Below are positions 27,601 through 37,550 of a DNA stretch of 64,000 bases, piece after piece. The DNA comes from Hormiphora californensis (taxonomy: Eukaryota; Ctenophora; Tentaculata; Cydippida; Pleurobrachiidae), in contig CM035354.1 of the NCBI GenBank assembly GCA_020137815.1, forward strand, positions 6,834,015 to 6,898,014, given 5' to 3'. Position numbers and translations under genes: made by a program. Position 1 is the stretch's first letter, and each line of letters begins with the position of its first letter. Under the pieces are notes generated by a model. It did no database searches, had not been told where the DNA came from, and saw only the letters and a list, made by a program, of their open reading frames with translations.

Positions 27601-30600
27601 CAGAGAATCGTCCAAATTTGCAGTGTCAACTTTGGAATAGTTTCTATCTTTTGTAGTTATCTAATTAGAGCCGTTTAAACATGTGAGACGATGCTGTAGG
27701 GGCCTCTAATACTGTGTATTCTTGCTTGTGAAGTGATCACTTGACGAGATTTACCCAATTAGAGAGCAGATTAAAGCATACAAGCGGTGAGAGCAAGCAA
27801 TATGGGTCGGAAACAGTACCAAATTACCCTGTTTTGCAGATCGTCTCACATGTTTAAACGGCTCTAATTAGATAACTACAAAAGATAGAAACAATTCCAA
27901 AGTTGACACTGCAAATTTGGACGATTCTCTGTCCACTCAAAAAGTTTCATAGCCCCAACCCTTCATATAAGGGCTGTGTTCAGGTCCTCCTTTTTGTCAC
28001 TTTAAAACGTCTTTTTTGACTGTTTTTTGGTCATAACTCGTGATTGGATTGTCAGAACATCACCCAAATAGCTACAGACACTTTTGGATATGCATTAGTT
28101 AACTTAAAACCGGTTTCAAGATGATCCAAGCACTCCTTCCGTGGGCACGACCGCGCACCAATAGTGGTCCTGACTACATGGTCATTATAACTAGTGTTTA
28201 TGTTACACTCAACCTACCGTTTTGCGTGTACTACACACTTCACCTGACGGAGCTTATCACACATATCCCTATTGTAAGGCTGACGTATACAAACCATACT
28301 GCGGATATGGTAATCAAGTTTGTCAGTGAGTTTATGACTGTACAAGTTATACCCCTGATAGCCACACTTGAGATGGTGATCTTGTTTGTTCGAAATCCGA
28401 CCCTCCGGAACTATGCCATGGTGTGCTTTGGTACGGGACCCTGCTATCATGAGGGACCGGAACTGAGGAGACAAGGACGACACGGAGAACTACAATTAGT
28501 ACCCGAGCGGGGCAGAGCTGTACCGTTGAGATGATTCAACGAACGGCCAGTAATGCAAGTGGAGGAGGAGGGGGGATGAAGCAGCCGAGGAGACCCAAAG
28601 TTGTTGCGGAGGAGTCTATCAACAATAGAAACACCCAGACGACGAAAGGAGAGTGATGTTGGAGTTGAGACGGCAGTTAGGAGGGCGAGCTCTGTGAAAA
28701 TACTGAGGAAAACGCTGTCAGATGAGCTGAGAGGGACGGAGATAGAGATGGAGAAACACCAAGAAAGTGACGGGGAGACAGTGTTTTGTAACAACTGTGA
28801 GGCAGTAGAGGATAGTAGTGGTAGAGTTGCAAACAGCATCACGCTAGCTGCTGATAGTGAAGTTTCCATGGATGGGTTGAAAAGTGTGACTCTCGTCTCA
28901 AAAGTGTAGCTTAGAGTTAGAATTAGAGTTTTCTAAAATGGCGTCTTAATATTTCCCAGTTTGTGGAGTTTTTCCTATTCAGACTTCTGACGTGGACTTG
29001 AAACCAACATGTCTTCATCAGACTAGCCGAGCCTACTAGCCACACATTTACAACAATATAATAATACAGTACAAGTTACAACCCTGTTCTTACCTGTTCC
29101 CAGCATTGGGGGAGAAGCTCTTCTTCAACCCTAGCTCTAGAGACACTCTTGGCAAACGCTTCACAACCCGCACGTATCATCTGTCTGATATTAGTAGTAT
29201 TAGAGAAAAGATGTAAGATATCAGAGAAAAGTAGAAATAGATAGGAGAAACTAATGTTAAAAATATATATTTGGAGCTGAGTGTTGAAATGTGAATTTAT
29301 AAATTTTATTAATGTTTTTGCTGAATCGTCATATGGTATTTTAATTGTACAAAGTAACATCTGTTATAACCCACCTTTGGTTGAAGTCTGGTTTCTTGAC
29401 AAGATTGAACAGAAGGTGTAGGAGTGTATCGCGTTGTGTGGGTTCAGGGTGCTGAACAGCTAGACAAAGAATCACTGGGAGCAACTCCTGAAACGAGGGG
29501 GGTGTTGTCTCTAATTATGTTCCTTTTCTCTCAACTTGACCTCACTATAATTTGTTAATTAATCCAGATGAAAACCCAGGACATCTCACCTCTCGTTTGT
29601 TCAGCAACACATGAGGTATAATGTGGGGGAGAGATCGGCCCATGACCAATAGTGGGTCATCCCCTATTTGGGTTATATCCTCCCGGAGTCTGCTTTGTAT
29701 GTCGCCCATCACAAGAGACCGGAGACATCGTCCAAAGGAGGGAGAAACACTTAGCTCTAGATAGAAGGATAAGAGTGTTACGGGGTGGGGTTGTCATGCC
29801 CGCAGTTCTACTTTTTATGCAAAAAGAGCTAAATTCGACAATCAAACATCCCTAATTTTTATCAGTTATACAAACTCATGTAATAAAATTGGATTATCGA
29901 AAGAATGATGACCCACCTTCTTCTTGTCTTTCCAATGATTCAGGGTCTCCCTCCTCAACTCCCTCCCTCTCTCCAGCAGGAGGGCTATCTTCTGTAGCCA
30001 CTACTTCATCAGCTGGGGGACTATCAGCCTCAACCACATCATCAGGTGGTATCACTGATGGGATGATCTCTGTAGTGGCAGTGGGGGTAGCCAACTCATC
30101 ACTCGGTACTATTATAGTATCCTGTACTTCAAGGGACCCCACATTATCCCGATCACCAGATATTTCCTCTTCTGGTGCTTGCTCAGATTCCTTCTCCTCT
30201 TCTTGTTGTTCAGTGTCATGCTCTTCTTCCGTGAGAGTGTGAGGATCACATGACACTGCCATGGGGTCTTCAGTGATATCTGAAACAAAGAGAAATGTGA
30301 AACGACTGTCTATCATAAGTAGTAAGTACCACATTTAGTGAGTAATATAAACTAGTCATCAATAATGTTTTTATCAAGTAAAGAGACAATATTTTGTGCA
30401 TCAAGAGATATCAACAGTGTATAATTTACCCCGTGTTGGTGAGGTGTATTGTAACGTCTGATCCTCCTCCCCCACTCCCTCCCCTTCATCCTCCTCACTC
30501 TGCTCATCAGCAGTTTCCATCCCCTGTTCTTTCTCACTCCGAACGGGGGATCCAAGTAGCGGGGATTCTCGGGTCGCATCGGCAAGGCTCTGTTCTACCC

Positions 30601-33232
30601 TCTGTAGTGAAGTGGATGGGGTTGTCGGGACGACAGAGGGAAACAGATCTGTTATTTTAACAGTTACGGCGTCAACACCTACTTCAGAACTCAAAACTTG
30701 TCAACACTTCTTTTAAAAATTTATTTGAGTTCTGAAGAAGGCGTTGAAGTCGCCGGTACATCACCATCCTAACAAAACAATTGGAATATTTTATTCGGAG
30801 TTTAGATAGCAAAGAGCCATGTTCTAACCTTATCATCAGTGGTTGAATAAGATGTCATACTTTCTCCAATTGAAACACTATCTTGTGGCCTCTCAGCACT
30901 ATCCGACGTTATAACTGAGCTGGTAACATTAGAAATATAAATTATATTAGTGAAAATAATAAAAAAAAAGTAATAATATTAGTGAAAAAGTCCAAAGTTT
31001 GGAGTCGAAACCCGCTAAAAATTCCCAATCCCAACATGAGGATAAAACCTACCAATCAGACATTTGTCTTCTTTCTCTTTCCTCCTTGGTCTTAACCGCT
31101 CCCTTTTCAATAAAAACAATCACACTCTCATCTCCACTGGTGCTCCGTTTAGCCTGAAAGATACACAATGTCTGCCCATAGAAGATAACTGATTAATTAA
31201 CTGATTAATAAACCAGGAGAAATATCCAGGACACTGTTTTATTCATGGACTCTAATGTGTACCGTACTAAGCATTATCAAATATTCCCAAAACACCTAAA
31301 CTTATTCAGCTGTTTCTGAGACAATCACTCAAAGCACGTGGAAAGTAATGAATATGAACCACACTACAAACATGCGATGGTATAACCGTGCTTTACACAC
31401 TACACTGTACACAGACAGACAAACTAACAGACAAACAAGGGGATATATGCAGTATGCTCGGTGAACACACAAATCAAGATTAGAAGGGGCATGCTCGGTA
31501 TGTATGTGTAACCTCGGGGACAATTACAATGTCAGAAGATCCCACAGATCTCTCCTCGTACTCCCCCAACAGCCTCTTCAATTGAGTTATCTGGGAGATA
31601 GAGGAATCGACTTCTTTAGCCAGCGCTGAACACTTCTCTTCTAGTGTCTTACATTTTCCTTCCAACTGCTCAACCTAATATGGATTATGGAGAGAGGGAG
31701 GTTAGTTGTGTAACTTAGAGGGTTGAAATAATGATGCATTCTTCAGAAGAATTTCTTCACAACTCTCCTACAAATTGTACCCAGGACCCCATATCTCTCC
31801 CTCAGATTGGAACAAATCATTACCTGGTGGTGGTCACTGCTCCGGTAGATGGCTAACAGAGAGGGAGGACGGGGACAGTTCAGGCCCACATCTTCCCAGT
31901 CGTCATAGTCCTGGTCAGACGTCTCCTCTGAGAAGGTAATACCTAGAGGGGGGGGGGGGTAACATATGAGGGAGGGGTGATAGAGGCGAGACATTCAAAT
32001 GCATAGTTAGTAGTAACCGAGTTGAGAGCAAGATTACGCAAATGTGGAAGGAGCTTTCGTGTTATGTGAAATATTGGGTAATCGATTATGCCTCATACCT
32101 GTGATTTTATAATCATGTGCTAGGAGATACTCGGCGACCAAGAAGTTTAAACATCGTCTCTCATAGGGTAGTATAGCACTCTGATCTGAACTCGTCGAAT
32201 CTGATCTCTTCTTGTGCTCTGGGGCTGGGGTGTAACAGTTAAAGGCTTTGGTTGCATCATGTGGGGGTGATATAGTGCTTACATCTATGTATTTAAACCG
32301 TGACCCATCCCGGTAGAGCACTCTCAGTGGCAGGCGCCATCTCATCGCATTACATTTAAAAGGTATTTATTCGGTTCTCTTCCATACTTTACGAGTTAAG
32401 TAGGTCTTGACTCTTGTCAAACAACTTTAAACTGCATAACAGTTCCCTCACTCCCTTACTACCCGCGATGACACATTGGTTTACCAGACAAGTCTGAACA
32501 TCTTCTTCTTAAGAAGTCTGAACCTGTCAAACAACATACCAGCATTTGATGTGATAGTTCCCCTTAGCGCATTTATAGTCTCGTGTGCCTTCCGGAGCTC
32601 AAACTCTAGAACTGTAACCCGTTCATCAGCAATGTTGATGTCATCATCGCTGTATCTTGACACCAGGTCCAGGGAGTCAAATGTTTGGAGGGACGTGCTA
32701 CGGGCTGAGGGAAGAGGGGTCAGTGTAAATAGAGGACTGGGGCGAGACTGGGAGAGAGGGGTCAGTGTAAACAGAGGACTGGGGCGTCACACTTTAACAA
32801 GCATTATTGGGAGGTTGTTATGGGTTACATAAATCAAAGAACTTTCAGAAATTGAACGAATTTTTACACTGAATTGAAGCACACAGACTTTCATTGAATG
32901 TAAAGAATTGAATACATTGAATGTACGGAATTGAATACAATGCACAAGAACTACAACCATGGGATTTATGTCTCCGGACACTCCGGTTAGACGGTGGCTT
33001 TGGGGGTTTAACAGGTTTTTCTGGCAAGAAGGAATGTAAGATTTAGTTTCCAATATGTAACTCAAAATTGGATTTTGTTTTTGGCATCCATTAGAATGTT
33101 GGCAAAGCAAGTTTTACATTTGAGTGCAATATGTGGGCTGTATAGAAGTGTACAATTGTGTGTGACCTGTGTACCGACATGCACTTTGTGTGAGAGAGAG
33201 AGAGAGGAGGAGAGAGAGAGACGAGAGAGAGA

Positions 33233-33293
<61 letters not shown>

Positions 33294-33442
33294 TCCTAAC
33301 GCTCTCGCCTCGATCTCTCGAAGCTCTCTCTTCTCTTCTCGTCTCTCTCTGCGCTCGCTCTCTCGCTCTCTCTCTTCTCCTCTCTCTCTCTTCTCTCTCT
33401 CTCTCTCATCTCTCTCTCTCATCTCTCTCCCTCCTCTCCTCT

Positions 33443-33484
<42 letters not shown>

Positions 33485-34691
33485 CCCTCCTCCCCTCCCT
33501 CCCCCGACAAAAATCAAGCTGGTACTTCCGCCCCCAAAGAGACGCACTACCAGCTGGGACAGTGGGCACTCAGTACTGTACACTTACACACTATACTACC
33601 CCTGCAGTACTTCAGTTAGGAGTCCTAGCAATTACCTACTGCTCAAAGAACGTATGTGACGTTCGAACTTATTATGCAATATGTAAAACACACACACACA
33701 CATGTATACACACAAATAAAATGTATGGAAAATGACTTGTGTGAATGGTGCACCAAATTCACTTTGTCTAAACCACACAACCTCGATAAACCAACCCCGT
33801 ACAAGTAGCTAGAATGTCACAATGTGTATATCCTAGGCTGGAGTATTAGAACAGAGTATTTAAAGGTTGACAAGATACCTAAAACTTTTCGTATATCGTC
33901 TTATTTTGATTTATCATTAATTTTCAGCATTTTTTCAGAATTTTTTGTCGGCTAGAAAAAAATTCGAAATAGGGGGTCTACCGATATTGTCAGCACTGGT
34001 TTTACTGGGCACACTCACTGCGTCTCGCAAATTGAAATTCACGTTTCCGGTTCCTCAAAAGATAGCTACTTGATCTTGGTTGCGTTGGATTGGTCTCAAT
34101 AAGACCTTTCCAACGCTACCAAAACGGTTTCTGTATCTCATCAGGAACCGGAGATATTACGTTATCAATTTTAAAAAAGGCACACTCATTTGTCAGTAGA
34201 CCCCCTATTTTGCACATATTTCTAGCCGACAGAAAATTCTGAAAAAATGCTGAAAATTAATGATAAATCAAAATAAGACGATATACGAAAAGTTTTAGGT
34301 ATCTTGTCAACCTTTAATTAGTGTATTCTCCATGTATTTTATATTCCAGTATTCCCTGTACGTACTCACAATTTCAGCGACCTCAAACTTGAATACCAAT
34401 AATTTTGGCCCACATTCCATATTGCTGACATGTCACAGGAATGTCACACACATGTCTTCGTGCTACTTCATCCGTACTTTTATACTTTACTCTTCCCAAA
34501 GTTTAAATATTTGACAATACATATAACAACTCACGTATGTTATAAAAAGTTTCAAAGTTTCCGGGATTGCTAAAGAAATCCCGCAGGACGGGAACTTCCA
34601 GATTATTCTCCAGGAGCTCATAATAAAGTTCCAGGGCGGAAAGGTAGAGTTTCTTGTCCAGTAACCGTCCTGCTATGTCGTCCCATTCCAT
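19408..34691 (-). CDS. RELCH: RELCH (RAB11-binding LisH/coiled-coil/HEAT protein)
   Basis: Minus-strand exons keep phase and follow human RELCH/KIAA1468 from end to end: 34691-34535 (LisH; ALELYYELLENN and DFFSNPGNFE), 33020-32958 (tentative), 32704-32540 (RYSDDD, VLEFELRKAHETI), 32224-32099 (LNFLVAEYLLAHDYKIT), 31942-31824, 31674-31513, 31153-31053, 30919-30829, about 30768/30694-30430 (uncertain), 30279-29917 (acidic), 29756-29590, 29487-29375, 29184-29094 (ELLPQCWEQ), 24119-24048, 23538-23401, 23308-22765, 22524-22320, 22167-22065, 21450-21312, 20821-20681, 20311-20195, 19950-19815 and 19474-19408 (ends GFFKKK). The protein would be about 1,100 residues with C-terminal HEAT repeats. In vertebrates RELCH links RAB11 recycling endosomes to the trans-Golgi for cholesterol transfer. 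An acceptor just before the first listed exon leaves room for an extra 5' exon. The largest intron hosts a GPCR gene on the other strand. Confidence 0.92.
20394..20476. repeat. Short interspersed palindrome, CTGTCTGGCGCC family
   Basis: The ends CTGTCTGGCGCCGCGG and CCGCCAGACAG are near-complementary. The core contains CCCCATCTGAGCG and AATCAAAT. Related copies lie at 20865-20922 and, inverted, at 49203-49273. It sits in a RELCH intron. Confidence 0.75.
20865..20922. repeat. Diverged copy of CTGTCTGGCGCC element
   Basis: Shorter and more diverged. It keeps GTGTCTGG/CCAGACAG ends and the GACCCGATCTGA core, and also lies in a RELCH intron. Confidence 0.55.
22677..22740. repeat. Perfect-stem palindrome in RELCH intron
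   Basis: CAAGTAAAACAAG and GGAAGTTTTAGTTCAAC are mirrored almost perfectly with hardly any loop. The string TACTTTACAACAAT occurs just outside on both sides (about 22606 and 22740), so the unit may have arisen by insertion or local duplication. Confidence 0.75.
23949..24015. repeat. (GA)n microsatellite
   Basis: About 33 GA units, in the RELCH intron between the exons at 24048-24119 and 23401-23538. Confidence 0.95.
24514..24604. repeat. (CT)n microsatellite
   Basis: About 45 perfect CT units in the large RELCH intron. The rest of that intron up to 26460 is non-coding, with a poly-G tract near 25070 and a degenerate GA patch at about 25500-25610. Confidence 0.95.
26461..28534 (+). pseudogene. 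Rhodopsin-like GPCR, split by a foldback insertion
   Basis: A single-exon seven-helix receptor lies on the strand opposite RELCH, inside its largest intron. TM1 has the SGN motif (GTSGNLIALTYY), TM2 a central Asp (AICAIDCAICF), TM3 ends SVTRTL in place of DRY, TM4 reads IFIYLIICFVESLMP, and TM5 has a Pro (YDLPVGVMITSNI). At 27356 the frame enters a foldback element. TM6 (TSVYVTLNLPFCVYY) and TM7/helix 8 (ending FVRNPTLRNYA) resume at 28180. Removing the element and one copy of the flanking CAT joins ACC to ATG-GTC-ATT in frame, giving an uninterrupted TM5-TM6 connection. As it stands the left frame stops at 27417 within the element. N-glycosylation sites (NVT, NET) occur in the N-terminal part. 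The start could be 26461 or the Met at 26548. Family and ligand are unknown. Confidence 0.82.
27357..28176. mobile_element. 820-bp foldback element inside the GPCR
   Basis: Two nearly identical inverted arms (27357-27692 and 27840-28176, about 336 bp each) enclose a 147-bp unpaired centre. The termini read TAGTCAGGACC and GGTCCTGACTA. CAT precedes the left end (27354-27356) and follows the right end (28177-28179), a 3-bp target duplication. There is no transposase frame. A near-perfect arm match implies recent insertion or a recent arm conversion. A transcript through it would form a long double-stranded RNA hairpin. Confidence 0.9.
28535..28909 (+). other. GPCR C-terminal tail region with broken frame
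   Basis: After the TM7 frame stops at 28534, coding-like sequence continues. One frame (about 28449-28630) reads TISTRAGQSCTVEMIQRT, then a Gly run and a MKQPRRPK stretch. The frame open from 28601 to 28909 reads RRSLSTIETPRRRKESDVG and a Ser/Glu-rich tail. Joining them to TM7 needs two single-base frame changes, possibly near the GGAGGAGGAGGGGGG run. The Arg/Ser composition fits a phosphorylatable receptor tail, but this is inference. Confidence 0.5.
30683..30738. repeat. Inverted repeat interrupting a RELCH exon
   Basis: CTTCAGAACTCAAA and TTTGAGTTCTGAAG are mirrored about 28 bp apart, with looser pairing reaching into both flanks. The RELCH reading frame on either side (DGDVPATS before, VGVDAVTVKITDLF after, in transcript order) is coding-like but cannot be joined directly: the frames differ, and stops lie in the loop. 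Confidence 0.6.
33193..33494. repeat. (GA)n followed by (CT)n, self-complementary
   Basis: About 100 bp of GA repeats, then a unique GC-rich turn around GCGTCCTAACGC, then about 190 bp of CT repeats. The two halves can pair as a long hairpin. It lies in the first RELCH intron. Confidence 0.9.
33860..34317. repeat. Foldback element in first RELCH intron
   Basis: The outer arms (TTAAAGGTTGACAAGATACC and complement) continue for about 110 bp with high identity. Further looser pairing inside (GGGGGTCTAC / GTAGACCCCC, GTTTCCGGTTCC / GGAACCGGAGA) makes most of the 458 bp foldable. Confidence 0.85.
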
Positions 34692-35171
34692 AACAAGCCC
34701 GGCTAGAGAGGAAACAGAGGGTTAAACCGGGAGGGGGGAGGGGAGTTATAGAGGGACCGGGAGGAGAATAGAGATGCTACATAGAGATGAAGGTTGAAAT
34801 AAATTAACGGTTGAATTTTGTCCGAGTGGGGGTAAGGACTAATGATAAGTGGGTAATGGAGACAAAGAAAACACTATACTTTACTTGGCACTTCAAAATA
34901 TACAGATAATAACAATGAATGGTAATGTGTAATGTTAGCAATATAAAGTAAACTTAATTTTTAAATCTTCTGAGTTCTGAACATAAAACAATAAACATAC
35001 ACGCATACATACTAAAAAATCTTATAGAATAAGTCCTAAAATAAGGAAAACATATCGTGATAATTGACGTTAGTCTAACTCTACATTTTATTTGCTTGAA
35101 TAGTATAAATCTTTATTGCACAACCAATTTATTTCCGAGACAGCTTTTTAATCACTATCGAGTATCGTATA
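34692..35171. other. Intergenic, 5' of RELCH
   Basis: AT-rich, without supportable exons. It should contain the RELCH 5' UTR and promoter or a 5' exon, none of which I can define. Confidence 0.4.
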
Positions 35172-35821
35172 CAGGGTGTTCATATGGGATCTTTACAAGC
35201 GTTGGGCTTCACCCAGAAAAAAAGTTAACAAAATTAGCTTATGAAACTTCATACTTGGACTATTCTATACCCTCATTCAAGGTTCCTGGTGTTTGCGGAG
35301 CTCTACTACCCCTGGAAGTGTGTTTTTGGCATTAAAACTACCAGAAGGAATTTTTTGCTGATGCTGAGACTTTGCTAGAATGTTTTTTGGGTATTTTCTA
35401 TGTCAATTCCAAAGTTTCATGATGATTGGATGTGTTTTATGAACTCGAAAAAATTTCGAAAAAAGTGCCTGGAAAAGCTCTAAAATATCAATTTTTGCCG
35501 TTTTTGAGCTGTTTTTGGGCCTTTCCAGCCAGTTTATTTTGACCTTGGTGACTGAACCACACATCCAATCATCATGAAACTTTGGAATTGACATAGAAAA
35601 TACCCAAAAAACATTCTAGCAAAGTCTCAGCATCAGCAAAAAATTCCTTCTGGTAGTTTTGATACCAAAAACACACTTCGAGGGGTAGTAGAGCTCCGGA
35701 AACACCAGGAACCTTGAATGAGGGTATAGAATAGTCCTAGTATGAAGTTTCATGAGCTAAATTTGTCAACTTTTTTCTGGGTGAAGCCCAACGGTTGTAA
35801 AGATCCCATATGAACACCCTG
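35172..35821. mobile_element. 650-bp foldback, CAGGGTG ends, TA duplication
   Basis: Inverted arms of about 260 bp (35172-35434 and 35560-35821, several mismatches) enclose about 125 bp. The ends are CAGGGTGTTCATATGG and its complement. The dinucleotide TA sits directly outside each end, the target duplication of Tc1/mariner-type elements. No coding capacity, so it is a non-autonomous element. Confidence 0.82.
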
Positions 35822-35908
35822 TACTATACCTATCACCCCGAAAGAACATCAAAAGTACACGTCTTTCAAGAAAGTTCATTCGGGGACATGACAGCACCCA
35901 CGACGTGA

Positions 35909-37381
35909 TTACTTAGAAACTGTAGAATAGTGATTCTTTGATGCGGTAATGGTAGATAGAATATCAGAGATGTCATCAGTCTTCTCCAGTAATCCTGGAA
36001 CATCATTTTCCCCGATGAAGACAACTCCGCCCGCCTTACATCGTTCAATCATAGCTGCACTGGAGTCCGGAGCTACACCTGAATACGTAGTAGTTTGTGT
36101 AACAACACGTGTTTATCTCAGTAGAATTGGAAATTGAAAACACACATTTTACTTCATCAATCGTACCTCGAATGGCATCTTCCACAACGTATGTCTTGAG
36201 TCCATGTCTGGCTGCGTCCAGTGCTGTAAAGCCAACACAGTAGTCAGTTGCAATACCGGTCACTACTACATCCGTTACCCCCTCCCTCAGAAGATGGCTA
36301 TAGAGGGGTGTATGGGATGTATCTCCATTATCCCAGAACCCACTATAACTATCAACCATCTTGTTCATTCCTGAAGGGGTAGTAGGGATTACATTTTGTG
36401 TAGATGCGGGTTAACAAGTAATTAATCGCTAAAAACTAGAGTCGCATGTATGAAAAATTCTTGTTTTGCTCAAACCCCGAGTCGTGAGCCGTAGGGAGAG
36501 AGGGTCGAACAAGGTAAAACAATTTAACTAAACCCAGATACCTTTATTGATCCTAGTACCTCCCTCAACATTTAACTCAGGATGAAACTCTGCCCCCTCG
36601 CTCCCCTGAATACAATGATCCGGCCAGAGGGTTTGTTTTAGTTTTGGGGGCCCTTCAACAGTCACCATCTGGAACAACTGAGTATCGGCATTGGGACATT
36701 CTCCCTCCGCAGTTGGGTAGAGACCCTTCTTAACGTTAGAATGGAATGATATATGATCTGCAGGATGCCAATCGACCGTCCGGTAGACGGAAGAAAAGAG
36801 TGGTGTCAGTCGATTAACAACGGGAACAACTTCAGCACCTAACGGAGGAAAATTTGTTGAAAAAAAACTGTGTCAGCAACGTCATAATTGATCTAAACCT
36901 CCCCATGCTTACCTCCGCTGACGGCAAGAGATCCAGTGATGAAATCATTTTGGACATCGACCACGATCAGGGCAAACTTTCGGTTCTCTACCATGGACGC
37001 CTGCAGGAGGAATGTAATAGTTTTCAAAACTTGGAGTGGGTATTATAGACTAGGCAAAAAACTATCACTTAGGTTGATTTCCAACCCAGATTTCTCTCTC
37101 AATTCGTATTTATGGAGTTATGCTTGACTTACGTGTAGTGTAGACACGATTGTCGTCAGGAAGACCTTTCCATCTTCACAAGAAGAGAAACTCAATAACT
37201 GATCAAGGTTGTTCTCAATTCCACATTGTTTTAAAACTTCTTTTGCTTTCTCTGGAATCAGCTTTAATTCTGTCGTCTGGTTTTCAGTCTGAGAGTTCTT
37301 ACAAAGCATCTCGAAACATTCGACCACTTTACTCTTCGTGATCCCATTATCACTCTTTATTTCTGCCAAGTTGATGCTCAT
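35909..37381 (-). CDS. Nicotinamidase (isochorismatase fold)
   Basis: Five exons in phase: 37381-37133, 37000-36913, 36838-36542, 36370-36167, 36078-35909, giving 335 aa. The enzyme would hydrolyse nicotinamide to nicotinate and ammonia in the deamidating NAD salvage route found in many invertebrates but not vertebrates. Hallmarks are the catalytic Asp in ALIVVDVQNDF, metal ligands in VDWHPADHISFH, a LWPDHCIQGSEGAEFH stretch, and the catalytic Cys in TGIATDYCVGFTALDAA. The expected Lys lies in the PPKLKQ segment. The first exon encodes 83 residues outside the catalytic fold; fly nicotinamidase also has an N-terminal extension, but I see no clear EF-hand here. It follows RELCH's 5' end in the same orientation, separated by a foldback element. 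Confidence 0.92.
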
Positions 37382-37550
37382 TCTGTGATTAACTCGAGGT
37401 TTAGTTTTGCCTTTATTTTTTTATTATTATTAAATCTAAAATGTATACATTGGATAAAATACAACATATACTGCCCCTTTTTGTGGGCTAAATTGATAGT
37501 CATAAGGTTCCTTTTGAAGTCTCTTTAGAGTACAAATTACATGTAGCAGG

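Noticed and set aside
27418-28120. Treating the foldback as an ordinary GPCR intron
   Set aside because: The coding junctions (ACCAT to TAGTC, CTGACTA to CATGG) lack GT-AG, and the CAT duplication with terminal inverted repeats fits transposition.
28447-28869. 140-codon minus-strand frame
   Set aside because: It is antisense to the GPCR tail, with no domain signal and no link to RELCH exons.
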